Source: Solirubrum sp044628455
GTDB taxonomy: Bacteria > Bacteroidota > Bacteroidia > Cytophagales > Hymenobacteraceae
Direction of reading: 5' to 3'
Assembly (NCBI RefSeq): GCF_044628455.1
Contig: NZ_JBIYZW010000001.1
Span: 930,001 to 994,000 of the forward strand
Length of the DNA: 64,000 nucleotides
The notes under the pieces were generated by a model, which was not told where the DNA came from, searched no databases, and saw nothing but the letters and a program-made list of their open reading frames with translations. The translations under genes were made by a program, and so were the position numbers. Positions 9,601 through 16,267 of this stretch are shown piece after piece (the first letter of the stretch is position 1; each line of letters begins with the position of its first letter).

Positions 9601-9882
9601 GCTTTCGGCGTCGGGGTGAAACAGGTAGAGGCCGCTGACGGCGTAGTAGTACTCGGCGTCGACGGTCCGGTCGCGCAGCTCGCCGGTGCGGCGCTGGGTG
9701 GTTTCCAGGTACTGCTGAAAGGCGGCCTGGGCCGCGCCGTACTGGCCGCGGTCGAAGAGTTCGAGACCTTCGAAGAACGGGCGTTCCTCGTGGGTAAATT
9801 TCTGGGTATGCTGGGCCTGCAGGGCCAGCGGCGTCGCGGCGCTGAGCGAGGCCGCCAGCGCCAGGCGGGGAAGAAACTTCAT
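6661..9882 (-). CDS. Large tetratricopeptide-repeat periplasmic protein
   Basis: 1073 aa from the ATG at 9880-9882. This start gives a clean signal peptide (MKFLPRLALAASLSAATPLALQAQ); the longer frame to 10140 reads through promoter and repeat DNA. Almost the whole protein is TPR-type helical hairpins, with units such as RAAEYLQRVAPDNLGNEQRAESEFKLAYSYFAQKDFEKA spaced about 34-36 residues apart. The last 75 residues are low-complexity Ala/Gly/Pro/Thr with an acidic end. Such proteins act as scaffolds, and similar long TPR proteins occur next to envelope operons in Bacteroidota. It probably heads the run of minus-strand genes down to the TonB-family gene. Specific function unknown. Confidence 0.8.
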   Translation of the reverse strand: MKFLPRLALAASLSAATPLALQAQHTQKFTHEERPFFEGLELFDRGQYGAAQAAFQQYLETTQRRTGELRDRTVDAEYYYAVSGLYLFHPDAESRILAFAENNPAHPRAASAFFELGKTYFDKKDYKRAAEYLQRVAPDNLGNEQRAESEFKLAYSYFAQKDFEKAKLIFDRNKQGDHQYRYASSYYAGYLAFKAGSYAAARQDLSVAEQNDAYRPVVPAIMSQIFYKEGNLDGLVDYGTKALAQTPPPQGADEIQLLVGDAFYQKQDFARAAEYFDKYAAGRKKIEPVVLYKIGYANFKQGDFKGAINSLKGVAAQRDSLGQNAAYHLGLSYIQNNSKQLALNSFDAARKLSFDKQVAENAQLKYAQVSYELGNTPDAIDALEEFGKKYPRSKNRAVADDLLSDAYLGSSDYARALRYLEGLDERTPKLNATYQRVAYYQAATLYNSGRYGEALPLVEKSLRQPQDDAIRAAAQVLQGEIYSVGLQYEPAIRAYNAALTTTRSGAAAQTDFDQKARYGLGYAYYNNKQYDKARPYFQAFLGDQAAKPAQDPNYYDVTLRLADTYYVAKNYGQAIELYDKVIQANAADKDFAYYQKSLALSMMGRKDDAAKTLQTLIRTSPNSRYADDAVYQQAQLDFEGGSFQPAVEGFSRLIQNRPNSPLIPQALLKRGIAYQNLQQHEKAVTDFKQVLSQFPRTKSASNAILSLQESLSALGRTEDFDQELATYKQVNPNDKAVESVEFEAAKSLYTAEKYAQAIPRLEAYLKQYSQNVLASDARFFLADSYLKTGKKAEALPRLKAVVEEGKSEYVNRAVGRVAELEFENKNYAEAAKYYLRLRESTSNRRERATAGLGLVRSYYEAADYAGAKRVAAEIGAEGSATPAILSAAQLYIGKASYKAGELDAAVTELTAAAKNTDVSGAEAQYTLAEVLFQQKKYEPALDAAFRLNSDFNQYDLWLGRAFLLISDVYLAQGETFQARATLSSIIDNKFPVAEIMEAAKQKLAALDAGAPAGGAKPATPATGTGKPGAAKPAGTKAPATTGKRTAPRNSLQPQQDSTNTAAPASAGDESGDE

Positions 9883-9929
9883 TGGCGGAGCGTTGCGGGA
9901 AGGAAGGGCCCCGGCGGCCCGGTGGTGTT

Positions 9930-9937
9930 CAAAAGTA
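9930..9937 (-). promoter_or_regulatory. Bacteroidota -7 box upstream of the TPR gene
   Basis: On the minus strand it reads TACTTTTG, an exact match to TAnnTTTG, 48 bases before the ATG at 9882. No clear -33 TTTG is seen. This supports the 9882 start over the longer frame. Confidence 0.5.
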
Positions 9938-10128
9938 GGGAAAAATGCCCGCGGGTTGCGGGGTTTCTGGCCCCAGAGCCCAAACGGCAGTTTACCCGAA
10001 AATGATACGCCGGGTGGCTGGGGCAGATTGGGCTGGCTGATAAGGGTTAGCCACTCCCCTGCCGATGCGCGTGTAGCGCCGCGTAACCCCTGTGCTATTG
10101 CGGTTTCCGAACCCATGTCGCGGCGGCT

Positions 10129-10273
10129 GTAGAGACGCATAGTTGCGTCTCAATCTTCCGCGCCGGATAGGTGTTGTCGTTCAACGGCGTAGAGACGCGC
10201 CCCATCGCGTCTCAATCGTTTGCGCCATTCGCCCGTCGTCGTTCAACGGGGAGACGCAAGTATGCGTTTCTAC
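10129..10273. repeat. GAGACGC palindrome element, compound copy (three palindromes)
   Basis: Three imperfect palindromes of about 23-25 bp: 10129-10151, 10189-10213 and 10251-10273. Each is built from GAGACGC ... GCGTCTC arms. The third is in inverted orientation to the first two. GTTCAACG-type words sit between them, as in the copies at 20.7 and 28.2 kb. The gap 9883-10473 otherwise holds only the TPR promoter and the conserved module at 10302-10461. Confidence 0.75.
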
Positions 10274-10301
10274 ATCGGGCGGCAATCCGCTGCGGAACAA
10301 C

Positions 10302-10461
10302 GCTGCCCGCGGTTTGCTTCGTCGCCCATGCTTACTTTAGCGCCAGCCGACGCAACGCTTGCCGCTACCCTTGCAACGGCCGTAGTAGCGGTTATCAATC
10401 CACCGTTGGTATGATAACCGCTACTGAAGGCAGCTGCGGTTACGGCAATCAGATGTTGGGC
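10302..10461 (+). repeat. Conserved 5' module, copy 1 (paired with 15331-15490)
   Basis: About 160 bp clearly related to 15331-15490. The two differ mainly at positions that would be third codon positions in one frame; both copies can be read as ...MITATE...GNQML. Copy 1 has a one-base difference that breaks the frame about 15 codons before MITATE. It also contains a perfect 13-bp inverted repeat (GTAGCGGTTATCA, 10390-10402, with its complement at 10410-10422 or close by). Similarity to copy 2 stops at GTTGG, where AT-rich DNA begins. It may be a gene remnant or the fixed edge of a cargo site. Confidence 0.55.
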
Positions 10462-10473
10462 AAAATTTAATAA

Positions 10474-10860
10474 ATGAAAAGTCGAGCAAAAGTAATAATA
10501 TGGATTTCTGTTTTTGCAATAGGTGGATTAGCTGTTCTCTTCTGGATAGGCTTCCAAACGATGGAAATTGAGGACAGGTACGGAGGTTTACAAGAAATAT
10601 ATTATCAAGCGGAAAATGGAGATATTATAATCGACTCTAATAAAAGAGCTGGATTCATTTACAAGGACTCACACAGGATATTTGTAGAGGAAAATGAATG
10701 CATGAAAGATTTGAACAATTGGGTTGGCGTGAACGGTGAAAAATTAAAGATAAACGTGTATCGGCCCGAATACCTTGAAACTTTCACAGAAAATATAACA
10801 TCTGAAAAACTAATAAAATTTATAGAAAGCCAGAAGCTTGACCCAATAATAACCAAGTAA
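10474..10860 (+). CDS. Hypothetical single-pass membrane-anchored protein in AT-rich cargo
   Basis: 128 aa. The N-terminus has one hydrophobic helix (about residues 7-27, VIIWISVFAIGGLAVLFWIGF) followed by a charged, mixed alpha/beta soluble part. No family recognised. The base composition and codon use are strikingly AT rich (many AAA, ATA, GAA) compared with the GC-rich genes around it, so it was probably acquired. It begins 13 bases after the end of the conserved module. A 67-bp hairpin with integron attC-like layout separates it from the next cargo gene. Confidence 0.6.
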   Translation: MKSRAKVIIWISVFAIGGLAVLFWIGFQTMEIEDRYGGLQEIYYQAENGDIIIDSNKRAGFIYKDSHRIFVEENECMKDLNNWVGVNGEKLKINVYRPEYLETFTENITSEKLIKFIESQKLDPIITK

Positions 10861-10869
10861 ACAAACTTC

Positions 10870-10936
10870 CCCCAACAAAGTATAAACGTCACCTCGGCCG
10901 ACTGCCTTCGGCGTCGTTTATACGAGGCCGTTGTAC
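10870..10936 (+). repeat. attC-like imperfect hairpin between two cargo genes
   Basis: Nested inverted repeats: CCCCAAC at 10870-10876; perfect 9-bp arms GTATAAACG (10880-10888) and CGTTTATAC (10915-10923); an inner GCCGA/TCGGC pair (10897-10901, 10908-10912); and GTTGTAC at 10930-10936. The outer boxes resemble integron attC ends (RYYYAAC ... GTTRRRY), but each deviates by one base and only four bases of the outer boxes pair. No integrase gene is in the window. It could also be a plain terminator, although no T run follows. Confidence 0.4.
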
Positions 10937-10957
10937 GTAATGATTTGACAACCCTCT

Positions 10958-11341
10958 ATGTATAGAAAATTGACGGCTTTAAACTTCTTACTAGTCAGTA
11001 TCGCAATGTCCCTGTTTTCGTGTTCTTCTGATACTGATGAAAGTATACCGGGCTATCAACCTCATGAAATCATTGTTGTTACACTCAACCTGGAAGCAAA
11101 CCAAAATATTGAAAAAATAGTGTTGCAGGCGGAGAGCAGCAAAGACAGTCTGCTAAAGCCTGAAATTACCAATAAGGCATCCGTTAAACTGAAATGCCCG
11201 CAAAACGGAGAAGGAACATACTCACTTTGTGTTTATCGAACGAATGACACGCTGTGCTCCCCAGAAAGCTATATAGAAGGCGGATACCGACCCAAACTAG
11301 TACTAAAGAGGAATATGATTGAAGTAGTAGAGTGGCATTAA
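10958..11341 (+). CDS. Hypothetical lipoprotein in AT-rich cargo
   Basis: 127 aa. The signal sequence ends in a lipobox-like stretch (IAMSLFSC, Cys at about residue 22) followed by SSDTDES, so it is probably lipid-anchored. The mature part looks beta-rich (IIVVTLNLEANQNIEKIVLQAE) and has no recognised family. AT rich compared with the flanks, like the preceding cargo gene. A terminator hairpin (11404-11433) follows 62 bases downstream. Confidence 0.6.
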   Translation: MYRKLTALNFLLVSIAMSLFSCSSDTDESIPGYQPHEIIVVTLNLEANQNIEKIVLQAESSKDSLLKPEITNKASVKLKCPQNGEGTYSLCVYRTNDTLCSPESYIEGGYRPKLVLKRNMIEVVEWH

Positions 11342-11403
11342 TAAGCAACCCTACTGCCAATACCAGTTTCCCCTACCCCGAGCTTCGCCATTCCTCTGCC
11401 TCT

Positions 11404-11433
11404 CAAGCCGCTCCAGCTACACGGAGCGGCTTG
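11404..11433 (+). terminator. Hairpin terminator after cargo 1
   Basis: 11-bp arms (11404-11414, 11423-11433; CAAGCCGCTCC and its complement) with an 8-base loop. The same kind of hairpin with slightly different arms sits at the same place in the second locus (16209-16237). Similarity between the two loci resumes a few tens of bases before it. Confidence 0.65.
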
Positions 11434-11462
11434 CTGCTTTAGTAGGCCGAGCAGTCAGCAGC

Positions 11463-11554
11463 TTGCGCTGTTTTTCTGCAAAATTTCCAAAACAGCGCAA
11501 GCTTAGTCGTTTACGCTGCGCTGTTTTGTGATAAGTTCACAGAAAACAGCGCAA
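11463..11554 (+). promoter_or_regulatory. Four-box nested inverted-repeat region, copy 1
   Basis: 92 bp, nearly identical to 16268-16359. Four copies of the 12-mer TTGCGCTGTTTT or near-copies lie in alternating orientation: 11463-11474 (+), 11489-11500 (-), 11517-11528 (+, shifted by one base) and 11543-11554 (-). Boxes 2 and 3 form perfect 12-bp arms and boxes 1 and 4 form about 15-bp arms. It ends 14 bases before the HTH gene. It is most simply an operator array for the HTH protein. A recombination site or an RNA structure are alternatives. Confidence 0.6.
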
Positions 11555-11568
11555 CCTTTTTCCGGCTG

Positions 11569-11892
11569 ATGCCTCGCCAGATTGCTTCCACGGCCTTGCT
11601 GGCCCGCGTCCGCAGCTGGCTGGGCCTCTCCCAAGCCGATTTAGCCCTCTACCTGGGCGTCAGTCAATCCCTGCTGCAAGCCATTGAAAGCGGCCCCAGC
11701 GCCCCCGTCAGCGTGGCGCTGGGGCCGCTGCTGCACCAGCTGCCGCCGCCCGAGGTGGTGCTGGCCCCGCCCACCGGGAGAAAATACCCCAAAGCGGGTA
11801 TTGCCCTGCCTGTTCCGAGCGGTAATTTTGCTTTTCTGGCTTTGCCTGATCCTGGTTTAATCCGCTTTTTGCCTTCTTTTTCTTTCTTCTGA
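11569..11892 (+). CDS. Short HTH (XRE-like) protein, probably C-terminally truncated
   Basis: 107 aa. The first 65 residues are a helix-turn-helix domain (LLARVRSWLGLSQADLALYLGVSQSLLQAIES) that matches the second locus (STALLARIRSWFGLTQAQLALYLGISAPLVRDLES) through the shared motif LPPPEVV. After that the two diverge. This copy ends in 38 unrelated residues, whereas the other continues for about 140 helical residues. The stop codon is immediately followed by the ATG of the NHL gene. It may have been cut short when the NHL gene arrived, or it may be a stand-alone DNA-binding domain. Probable DNA-binding regulator; target unknown, possibly the four-box region just upstream. Confidence 0.6.
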   Translation: MPRQIASTALLARVRSWLGLSQADLALYLGVSQSLLQAIESGPSAPVSVALGPLLHQLPPPEVVLAPPTGRKYPKAGIALPVPSGNFAFLALPDPGLIRFLPSFSFF

Positions 11893-14800
11893 ATGCACAC
11901 CCTTACTCATTCTTGGCGGCCCGGTGCCGGCAACTTGCGCCGCGGGCCTCAGGGCCTGCTGCTTTCTACAGATGGTGGCATCAACCGGACGGTTTACGGG
12001 CCGGGTGCTTTCGCCGGTCAGACGGCCCGGCGGCTGGCCGGGTACCTGTGGGCGGGGCTGGCGGCGCTGGCCCTCGTGCTGCTCACCCTGGTCCCCGCCG
12101 CCGCGCAAACCTACAGTATCACGACGCGGGCCGGCAACGGCACGGCGGGCTTTAGCGGCGATGGGGCAGCGGCCACCAGCGCCCAACTCAATGGCCCGCA
12201 AAATGTAGCTGTCGATGGCAGCGGCAATGTCTTCATCGCCGACGCTACGAACCAGCGCGTCCGCAAAGTGAATGCGGCCACGGGCGTGGTAACGACCGTG
12301 GCCGGCACGGGCTCGGTAGGTTTTAGCGGCGACGGGGGGCCGGCCACCAGCGCCCAGCTCAATTTCCCTACCGGCGTAGCCGTCGATGGCAGCGGCAACC
12401 TCTTTATTGTCGACCGAATTAACAACCGCATCCGCCGGGTAAGTGCGGCCACGGGCGTGGTAACGACCGTGGCCGGCACGGGCTCGGTAGGTTTTAGCGG
12501 CGACGGGGGGCCGGCCACCAGCGCCCAGCTCAATTTCCCTACCGGCGTAGCCGTCGATGGCAGCGGCAACCTCTTTATTGTCGACCGAATTAACAACCGC
12601 ATCCGCCGGGTAAGCGCGGCCACGGGCGTGATAACCACGGTGGCCGGCAACGGCACGTCGGGCTTCAGCGGTGACGGGGGACCGGCCACCAGCGCCCAGT
12701 TCAATGCCCCTTTTGGTATGGCCGTTGACGGCAGCGGCAACCTCTTCATCACCGACGCCATTAACCACCGCATCCGCAAGGTGAGCGGGGCCACGGGCAT
12801 CATCACGACGGTGGCCGGCAACGGTTCGGCGGGCTTCAGCGGCGACGGGATGGCAGCCACCAGCGCCCGGCTCAACTTACCTCAGGGGGTGGCCGTTGAT
12901 GGCAGCGGCAACCTCTTCATCGCTGACGGCGGGAACCGCTGCATTCGCAAGGTGAGCGCGGCCACGGGGGTGATAACGACCGTGGCCGGCACGGGGGGCA
13001 CCGGGGGCTTCAGCGGCGACGGGGGGCCGGCCACCAGCGCCCGGCTCGGCAGCTCTTATGGGGTGGCCGTCGATGGCAGCGGCAACCTTTTCATCGCCGA
13101 CCGAAACAACAACCGCATCCGCCGGGTAAGCGCGGCCACGGGCATCATCACGACGGTGGCCGGCACCGGTACGGCGGGCTTTGGCGGCGACGGGGGACCG
13201 GCCACCAGCGCCCAGTTCAACGACCCTCGCGGGGTGGCCGTCCACAGCAGCGGCAACCTTTTCATCACCGATACTGGAAACAACCGCATCCGCCAGCTGA
13301 CGCCGGTAGTAGTGCCCACGCTCACGAGCCTGAGCCCCAGCAGCGGGCCGGTGGGCACCAGCGTGACGCTGACGGGCACGGGCTTCACCAGCGGCAGCAC
13401 CGTCCGCTTCAACGGCACGGCGGCCACCAGCGTCACGTTCACGTCGGCCACCAGCCTGAGGGCCACCGTGCCGACTGGCGCCACCACGGGCAACGTGACC
13501 GTGACCACCCCCGGCGGCACCAGCAACGGGCGGAGCTTCACCGTAACGCTCCCGGTAGTGCCCACGCTCACGGGCCTGAACCCCAGCAGCGGGCCGGTGG
13601 GCACGAGCGTGACGCTGACGGGCACGGGCTTCACCAGCGGCAGCACCGTCCGCTTCAACGGCACGGCGGCCACCAGCGTCACGTTCACGTCCAGCACCAG
13701 CCTGAGGGCCACCGTGCCCTTCGGCGCTACCACGGGCAACGTAACCGTGACCACGCCCGACGGCACCAGCAACGGACGGAGCTTCACGGTGACGGTGATA
13801 CCCGACTATACCTACACGATATCGACGTTTGCCGGTACGGGGGGACGGTCGGGCTTTAGCGGCGACGGGGGGCCGGCCACCAGCGCCCGGCTTAATTATC
13901 TCACCGGCGTGGCCGTCGACGGCAATGGCAACGTCTTCATTGCCGACAACAATAACTACCGCGTCCGCAAAGTGAATGCGGCCACCGGGGTAATAACGAC
14001 GGTGGCCGGTAACGGCACGTTTGGCTTCAGCGGTGACGGGGGGCCGGGTGCCAGCGCCAGAATCTCGCGCCCGGAGGGCATAGCCGTCGATGGCAGTGGC
14101 AACCTGTACATCGCCGACTTTGGTAACAACTGCATCCGCAAAGTGAGTGCGGCCACCGGTGTGATAACGACGGTAGCCGGTAACGGCACGTTTATATCTG
14201 GCTTCAGTGGCGACGGGGGGCCGGCCACCAGCGCCCAGCTCGATGCACCGGAAGGCGTGGCCGTCGATGCCAGCGGCAACCTGTACATCGTTGACAGCAA
14301 TAACTACCGCATCCGCAAAGTGAGTGCGGCCACGGGCATCATCACGACGGTGGCCGGCAACGGTACGGACGGCTATGGCGGCGACGGGGGGCCGGCCACC
14401 AGTGCCCGGTTTGATAACCCGGTTGAGGTGGCCGTTGATGGCAGCGGCAACCTGTACATCGGCGACAACAGAAACCACCGCATCCGGAAAGTGAGTGCGG
14501 CTACGGGCATCATCACAACGGTGGCCGGCTCGGGTCCGGCGGGGCCGGGGCCGGGCGGTTTCAGCGGCGACGGGGGACCGGCCACCAGCGCCCGGCTTAA
14601 TTACCCTGATGGCATGGCCATCGATGGCAGCGGCAACATTTTCATTGCTGACCAGGGCAACCACCGCATCCGCCGGGTGAATGCGGCGACGGGCATCATC
14701 ACGACGGTGGCCGGCAACGGCATAAACGTCTTCGGCGGCGATGGGGGGCCAGCCACCAGCGGCCAGCTCGCCAACCCGGGCGGGGTGGCCCTCGGTATCA

Positions 14801-15129
14801 GCGGCAAGATTTTCATCTCCGACATGTATAACCACTGCGTACGCCTGCTGACGCCCGCGAACGTCACGCCCACGCTGCCCGCGCTGGCCGCGGCAACGGT
14901 GCAGCTCTACCCCAACCCGACCCGCGGCGCCGTCACCGTACTGCTGCCCGCCGGGGCCGGTCAGGTGCAGGCCGAGCTGTGCAACGCTCTGGGCCAGCCT
15001 GTGCGCCGCCAAGCCGCGGCTATGGGCGCTCCGTTCACGGTGGAAACGGCCGGCCTTGCTCCGGGTGTCTACACCCTGCGCCTACAGGCCGGCACCACCA
15101 CCCTGGCCAAGCGCCTGGTGGTGCAGTAA
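11893..15129 (+). CDS. Secreted NHL-repeat / IPT protein with type IX secretion sorting domain
   Basis: 1078 aa from an ATG abutting the preceding stop. The signal peptide is internal (about residues 47-73, AGYLWAGLAALALVLLTLVPAAAQ), so translation may start further downstream. There are seven NHL blades of about 57 residues (GFSGDGGPATSAQLN ... VAVDGSGNLFIAD ... RIRKVSAATG), then two IPT/TIG immunoglobulin-like domains (about residues 470-635, LTSLSPSSGPVGTSVTLTGTGF), then six more blades. The last ~80 residues are a T9SS type A sorting domain (LYPNPTRGAVTVLLP ... LAPGVYTLRLQAG). The protein is expected on the cell surface or outside the cell, perhaps as an adhesin or binding propeller. Blades 2 and 3 are an exact DNA duplication. 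Confidence 0.85.
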   Translation: MHTLTHSWRPGAGNLRRGPQGLLLSTDGGINRTVYGPGAFAGQTARRLAGYLWAGLAALALVLLTLVPAAAQTYSITTRAGNGTAGFSGDGAAATSAQLNGPQNVAVDGSGNVFIADATNQRVRKVNAATGVVTTVAGTGSVGFSGDGGPATSAQLNFPTGVAVDGSGNLFIVDRINNRIRRVSAATGVVTTVAGTGSVGFSGDGGPATSAQLNFPTGVAVDGSGNLFIVDRINNRIRRVSAATGVITTVAGNGTSGFSGDGGPATSAQFNAPFGMAVDGSGNLFITDAINHRIRKVSGATGIITTVAGNGSAGFSGDGMAATSARLNLPQGVAVDGSGNLFIADGGNRCIRKVSAATGVITTVAGTGGTGGFSGDGGPATSARLGSSYGVAVDGSGNLFIADRNNNRIRRVSAATGIITTVAGTGTAGFGGDGGPATSAQFNDPRGVAVHSSGNLFITDTGNNRIRQLTPVVVPTLTSLSPSSGPVGTSVTLTGTGFTSGSTVRFNGTAATSVTFTSATSLRATVPTGATTGNVTVTTPGGTSNGRSFTVTLPVVPTLTGLNPSSGPVGTSVTLTGTGFTSGSTVRFNGTAATSVTFTSSTSLRATVPFGATTGNVTVTTPDGTSNGRSFTVTVIPDYTYTISTFAGTGGRSGFSGDGGPATSARLNYLTGVAVDGNGNVFIADNNNYRVRKVNAATGVITTVAGNGTFGFSGDGGPGASARISRPEGIAVDGSGNLYIADFGNNCIRKVSAATGVITTVAGNGTFISGFSGDGGPATSAQLDAPEGVAVDASGNLYIVDSNNYRIRKVSAATGIITTVAGNGTDGYGGDGGPATSARFDNPVEVAVDGSGNLYIGDNRNHRIRKVSAATGIITTVAGSGPAGPGPGGFSGDGGPATSARLNYPDGMAIDGSGNIFIADQGNHRIRRVNAATGIITTVAGNGINVFGGDGGPATSGQLANPGGVALGISGKIFISDMYNHCVRLLTPANVTPTLPALAAATVQLYPNPTRGAVTVLLPAGAGQVQAELCNALGQPVRRQAAAMGAPFTVETAGLAPGVYTLRLQAGTTTLAKRLVVQ
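12273..12614 (+). repeat. Perfect 171-bp tandem duplication inside the NHL gene
   Basis: 12273-12443 and 12444-12614 are identical base for base. The unit is 171 bp, 57 codons, one NHL blade. The other blades differ from one another at many synonymous sites, so this duplication is recent, or the pair was recently made identical by gene conversion. Confidence 0.85.
13312..13797 (+). repeat. Near-identical tandem IPT/TIG-domain repeat
   Basis: Two units of about 240 bp (about 13312-13551 and 13555-13797) encode the two IPT/TIG domains. Long stretches are identical, such as those encoding GPVGTSVTLTGTGFTSGST. The few differences lie mainly near VPTGATTGNVTVTTPGG versus VPFGATTGNVTVTTPDG. Confidence 0.75.
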
Positions 15130-15153
15130 GAAACCCAGCCAAGCGGGCCTGGC

Positions 15154-15216
15154 GCTCGGTAAAGCAAAAAAGGAGGATGGGTGCGCTGCCCGCCCTGCTT
15201 TTTTGCTTTACCGAGC
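15154..15216 (+). terminator. Long hairpin terminator after the NHL gene
   Basis: Perfect 19-bp arms (15154-15172, 15198-15216) around a 25-base loop. A/T-rich runs in the arms would give T tracts in either direction. It lies 24 bases after the NHL stop. The remaining gap 15217-15536 holds the second conserved module. Confidence 0.65.
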
Positions 15217-15330
15217 CATTGAACGTAACCCGACGTCGTGCCCCAGTTTAGCGAACCGCCTCCACCATAAGTTGGGCACGCGTTACGCGGCGCTAGACGC
15301 AAGCCAGTGGAAAGGCTAGCCCCGGGATTG

Positions 15331-15490
15331 ATGCCGGCGGCTTGCTCCGCCACCAGTGCTTACCTTGGCATCTGCCGCCGCAACACCTGCCGCTAACCTT
15401 GCGCCGGCTACAGCAGGGGTTAATCAGTCTACCGCGGGCATGATAACCGCTACTGAAGACAGTTGGCGTAGCGGTAATCAGATGTTGGCG
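15331..15490 (+). repeat. Conserved 5' module, copy 2 (paired with 10302-10461)
   Basis: About 160 bp related to copy 1. One frame is open throughout, from 15332 into the cargo (reading ...VLTLASAAATPAANLAPATAGVNQSTAGMITATEDSW...GNQML). The differences from copy 1 are largely synonymous in that frame (for example ACT/ACC, TTA/TTG, GCG/GCA), so the ancestor was probably protein coding. Similarity ends at GTTGG (15484-15488), after which AT-rich cargo begins. The ancestral protein is not recognised. Confidence 0.55.
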
Positions 15491-15536
15491 GTCATTGTAA
15501 AGTCTGACAAAACGGAACAATTTTATTCAGTAAAAA

Positions 15537-16079
15537 ATGACAGACAAAAATTTTACGCCGTTTCCAGTTTTGAAAACCGAAAGGCTGACATTGAGGCAAC
15601 TGGTAGACAGTGATGACAAAGAAATATTTGCTTTACGTTCAAACGACGACGTAAACAAATATCTTGGTCGGAAGCCAAGCAAATCACTTGATGACGCAAA
15701 AAACTTCATCCTTGCTATTAATGAAAGCATCCAAAAGAACGATGCACTTTATTGGGCAATTGCATTGAACGGCGCCGACAAACTAATTGGCACAATCTGT
15801 TTATTTAACTTTTCCGACGACAATTCAAAGGCAGAAATCGGGTATGAATTATTACCTGACTTTCAGGGAAAGGCAATAATGCAAGAAGCCGCTGCAGAAG
15901 TAATTGACTTTGGAATTCAACATATAGGACTAAATGCCATAGAAGCATATACTCACGCCGAAAACCAAAGCTCCACCCGACTTTTGGATAAATTACATTT
16001 TACAAGGCACCGTGCTGATGACGACAACTTTATGATATTTAAATTAATCCGTAACGCTGAAAGAACAACGAACCGCTAA
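15537..16079 (+). CDS. GNAT-family N-acetyltransferase (RimJ/RimL type) in AT-rich cargo
   Basis: 180 aa. It opens with the typical PVLKTERLTLRQLVDSDDKEIFALRSNDDV. The acetyl-CoA region has IGYELLPDFQGKAIMQEAAAEVIDFGIQHIGLNAIEAYTHAENQSSTRLLDKLHFTRH, which matches the RimJ/RimL group that acetylates protein N-termini or small molecules. The Q/RxxGxA loop appears as FQGKAIMQ. Substrate unknown. The gene is AT rich and lies between a conserved module and the shared hairpin/HTH block, in the same position as the two unrelated genes in locus 1. It is therefore interpreted as exchangeable cargo. Confidence 0.85.
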   Translation: MTDKNFTPFPVLKTERLTLRQLVDSDDKEIFALRSNDDVNKYLGRKPSKSLDDAKNFILAINESIQKNDALYWAIALNGADKLIGTICLFNFSDDNSKAEIGYELLPDFQGKAIMQEAAAEVIDFGIQHIGLNAIEAYTHAENQSSTRLLDKLHFTRHRADDDNFMIFKLIRNAERTTNR

Positions 16080-16208
16080 CAGTGTGTTTAGTGGCTGAAG
16101 TAGGGGTTACCAGCTTCAGTTTGTAAATCAGCTTTATGCCCTACAGCTTTATGCCCTACTGCATAAAGCATTTGCTCGCTACCGGTAGCTTTTCCCTTCC
16201 TTGCTCCT

Positions 16209-16237
16209 CAAGCCGCCCCAGTCCCCGGGGCGGCTTG
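16209..16237 (+). terminator. Hairpin terminator after cargo 2
   Basis: 11-bp arms (16209-16219, 16227-16237), paralogous in position and flanks to the hairpin at 11404-11433. Confidence 0.65.
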
Positions 16238-16267
16238 TTGCTTTAGTGGATTGACCAGGCAGCGGGT

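Noticed and set aside
12273..14800. CRISPR-like array from the regular NHL repeats
   Set aside because: Repeats are 171 bp, coding, with no short constant repeat and unique spacers.
12111..15012. Minus-strand frames opposite the NHL gene
   Set aside because: Their repeats are only the mirror of the NHL repeats. No signal peptide or family; the plus-strand protein has a signal peptide and sorting domain.
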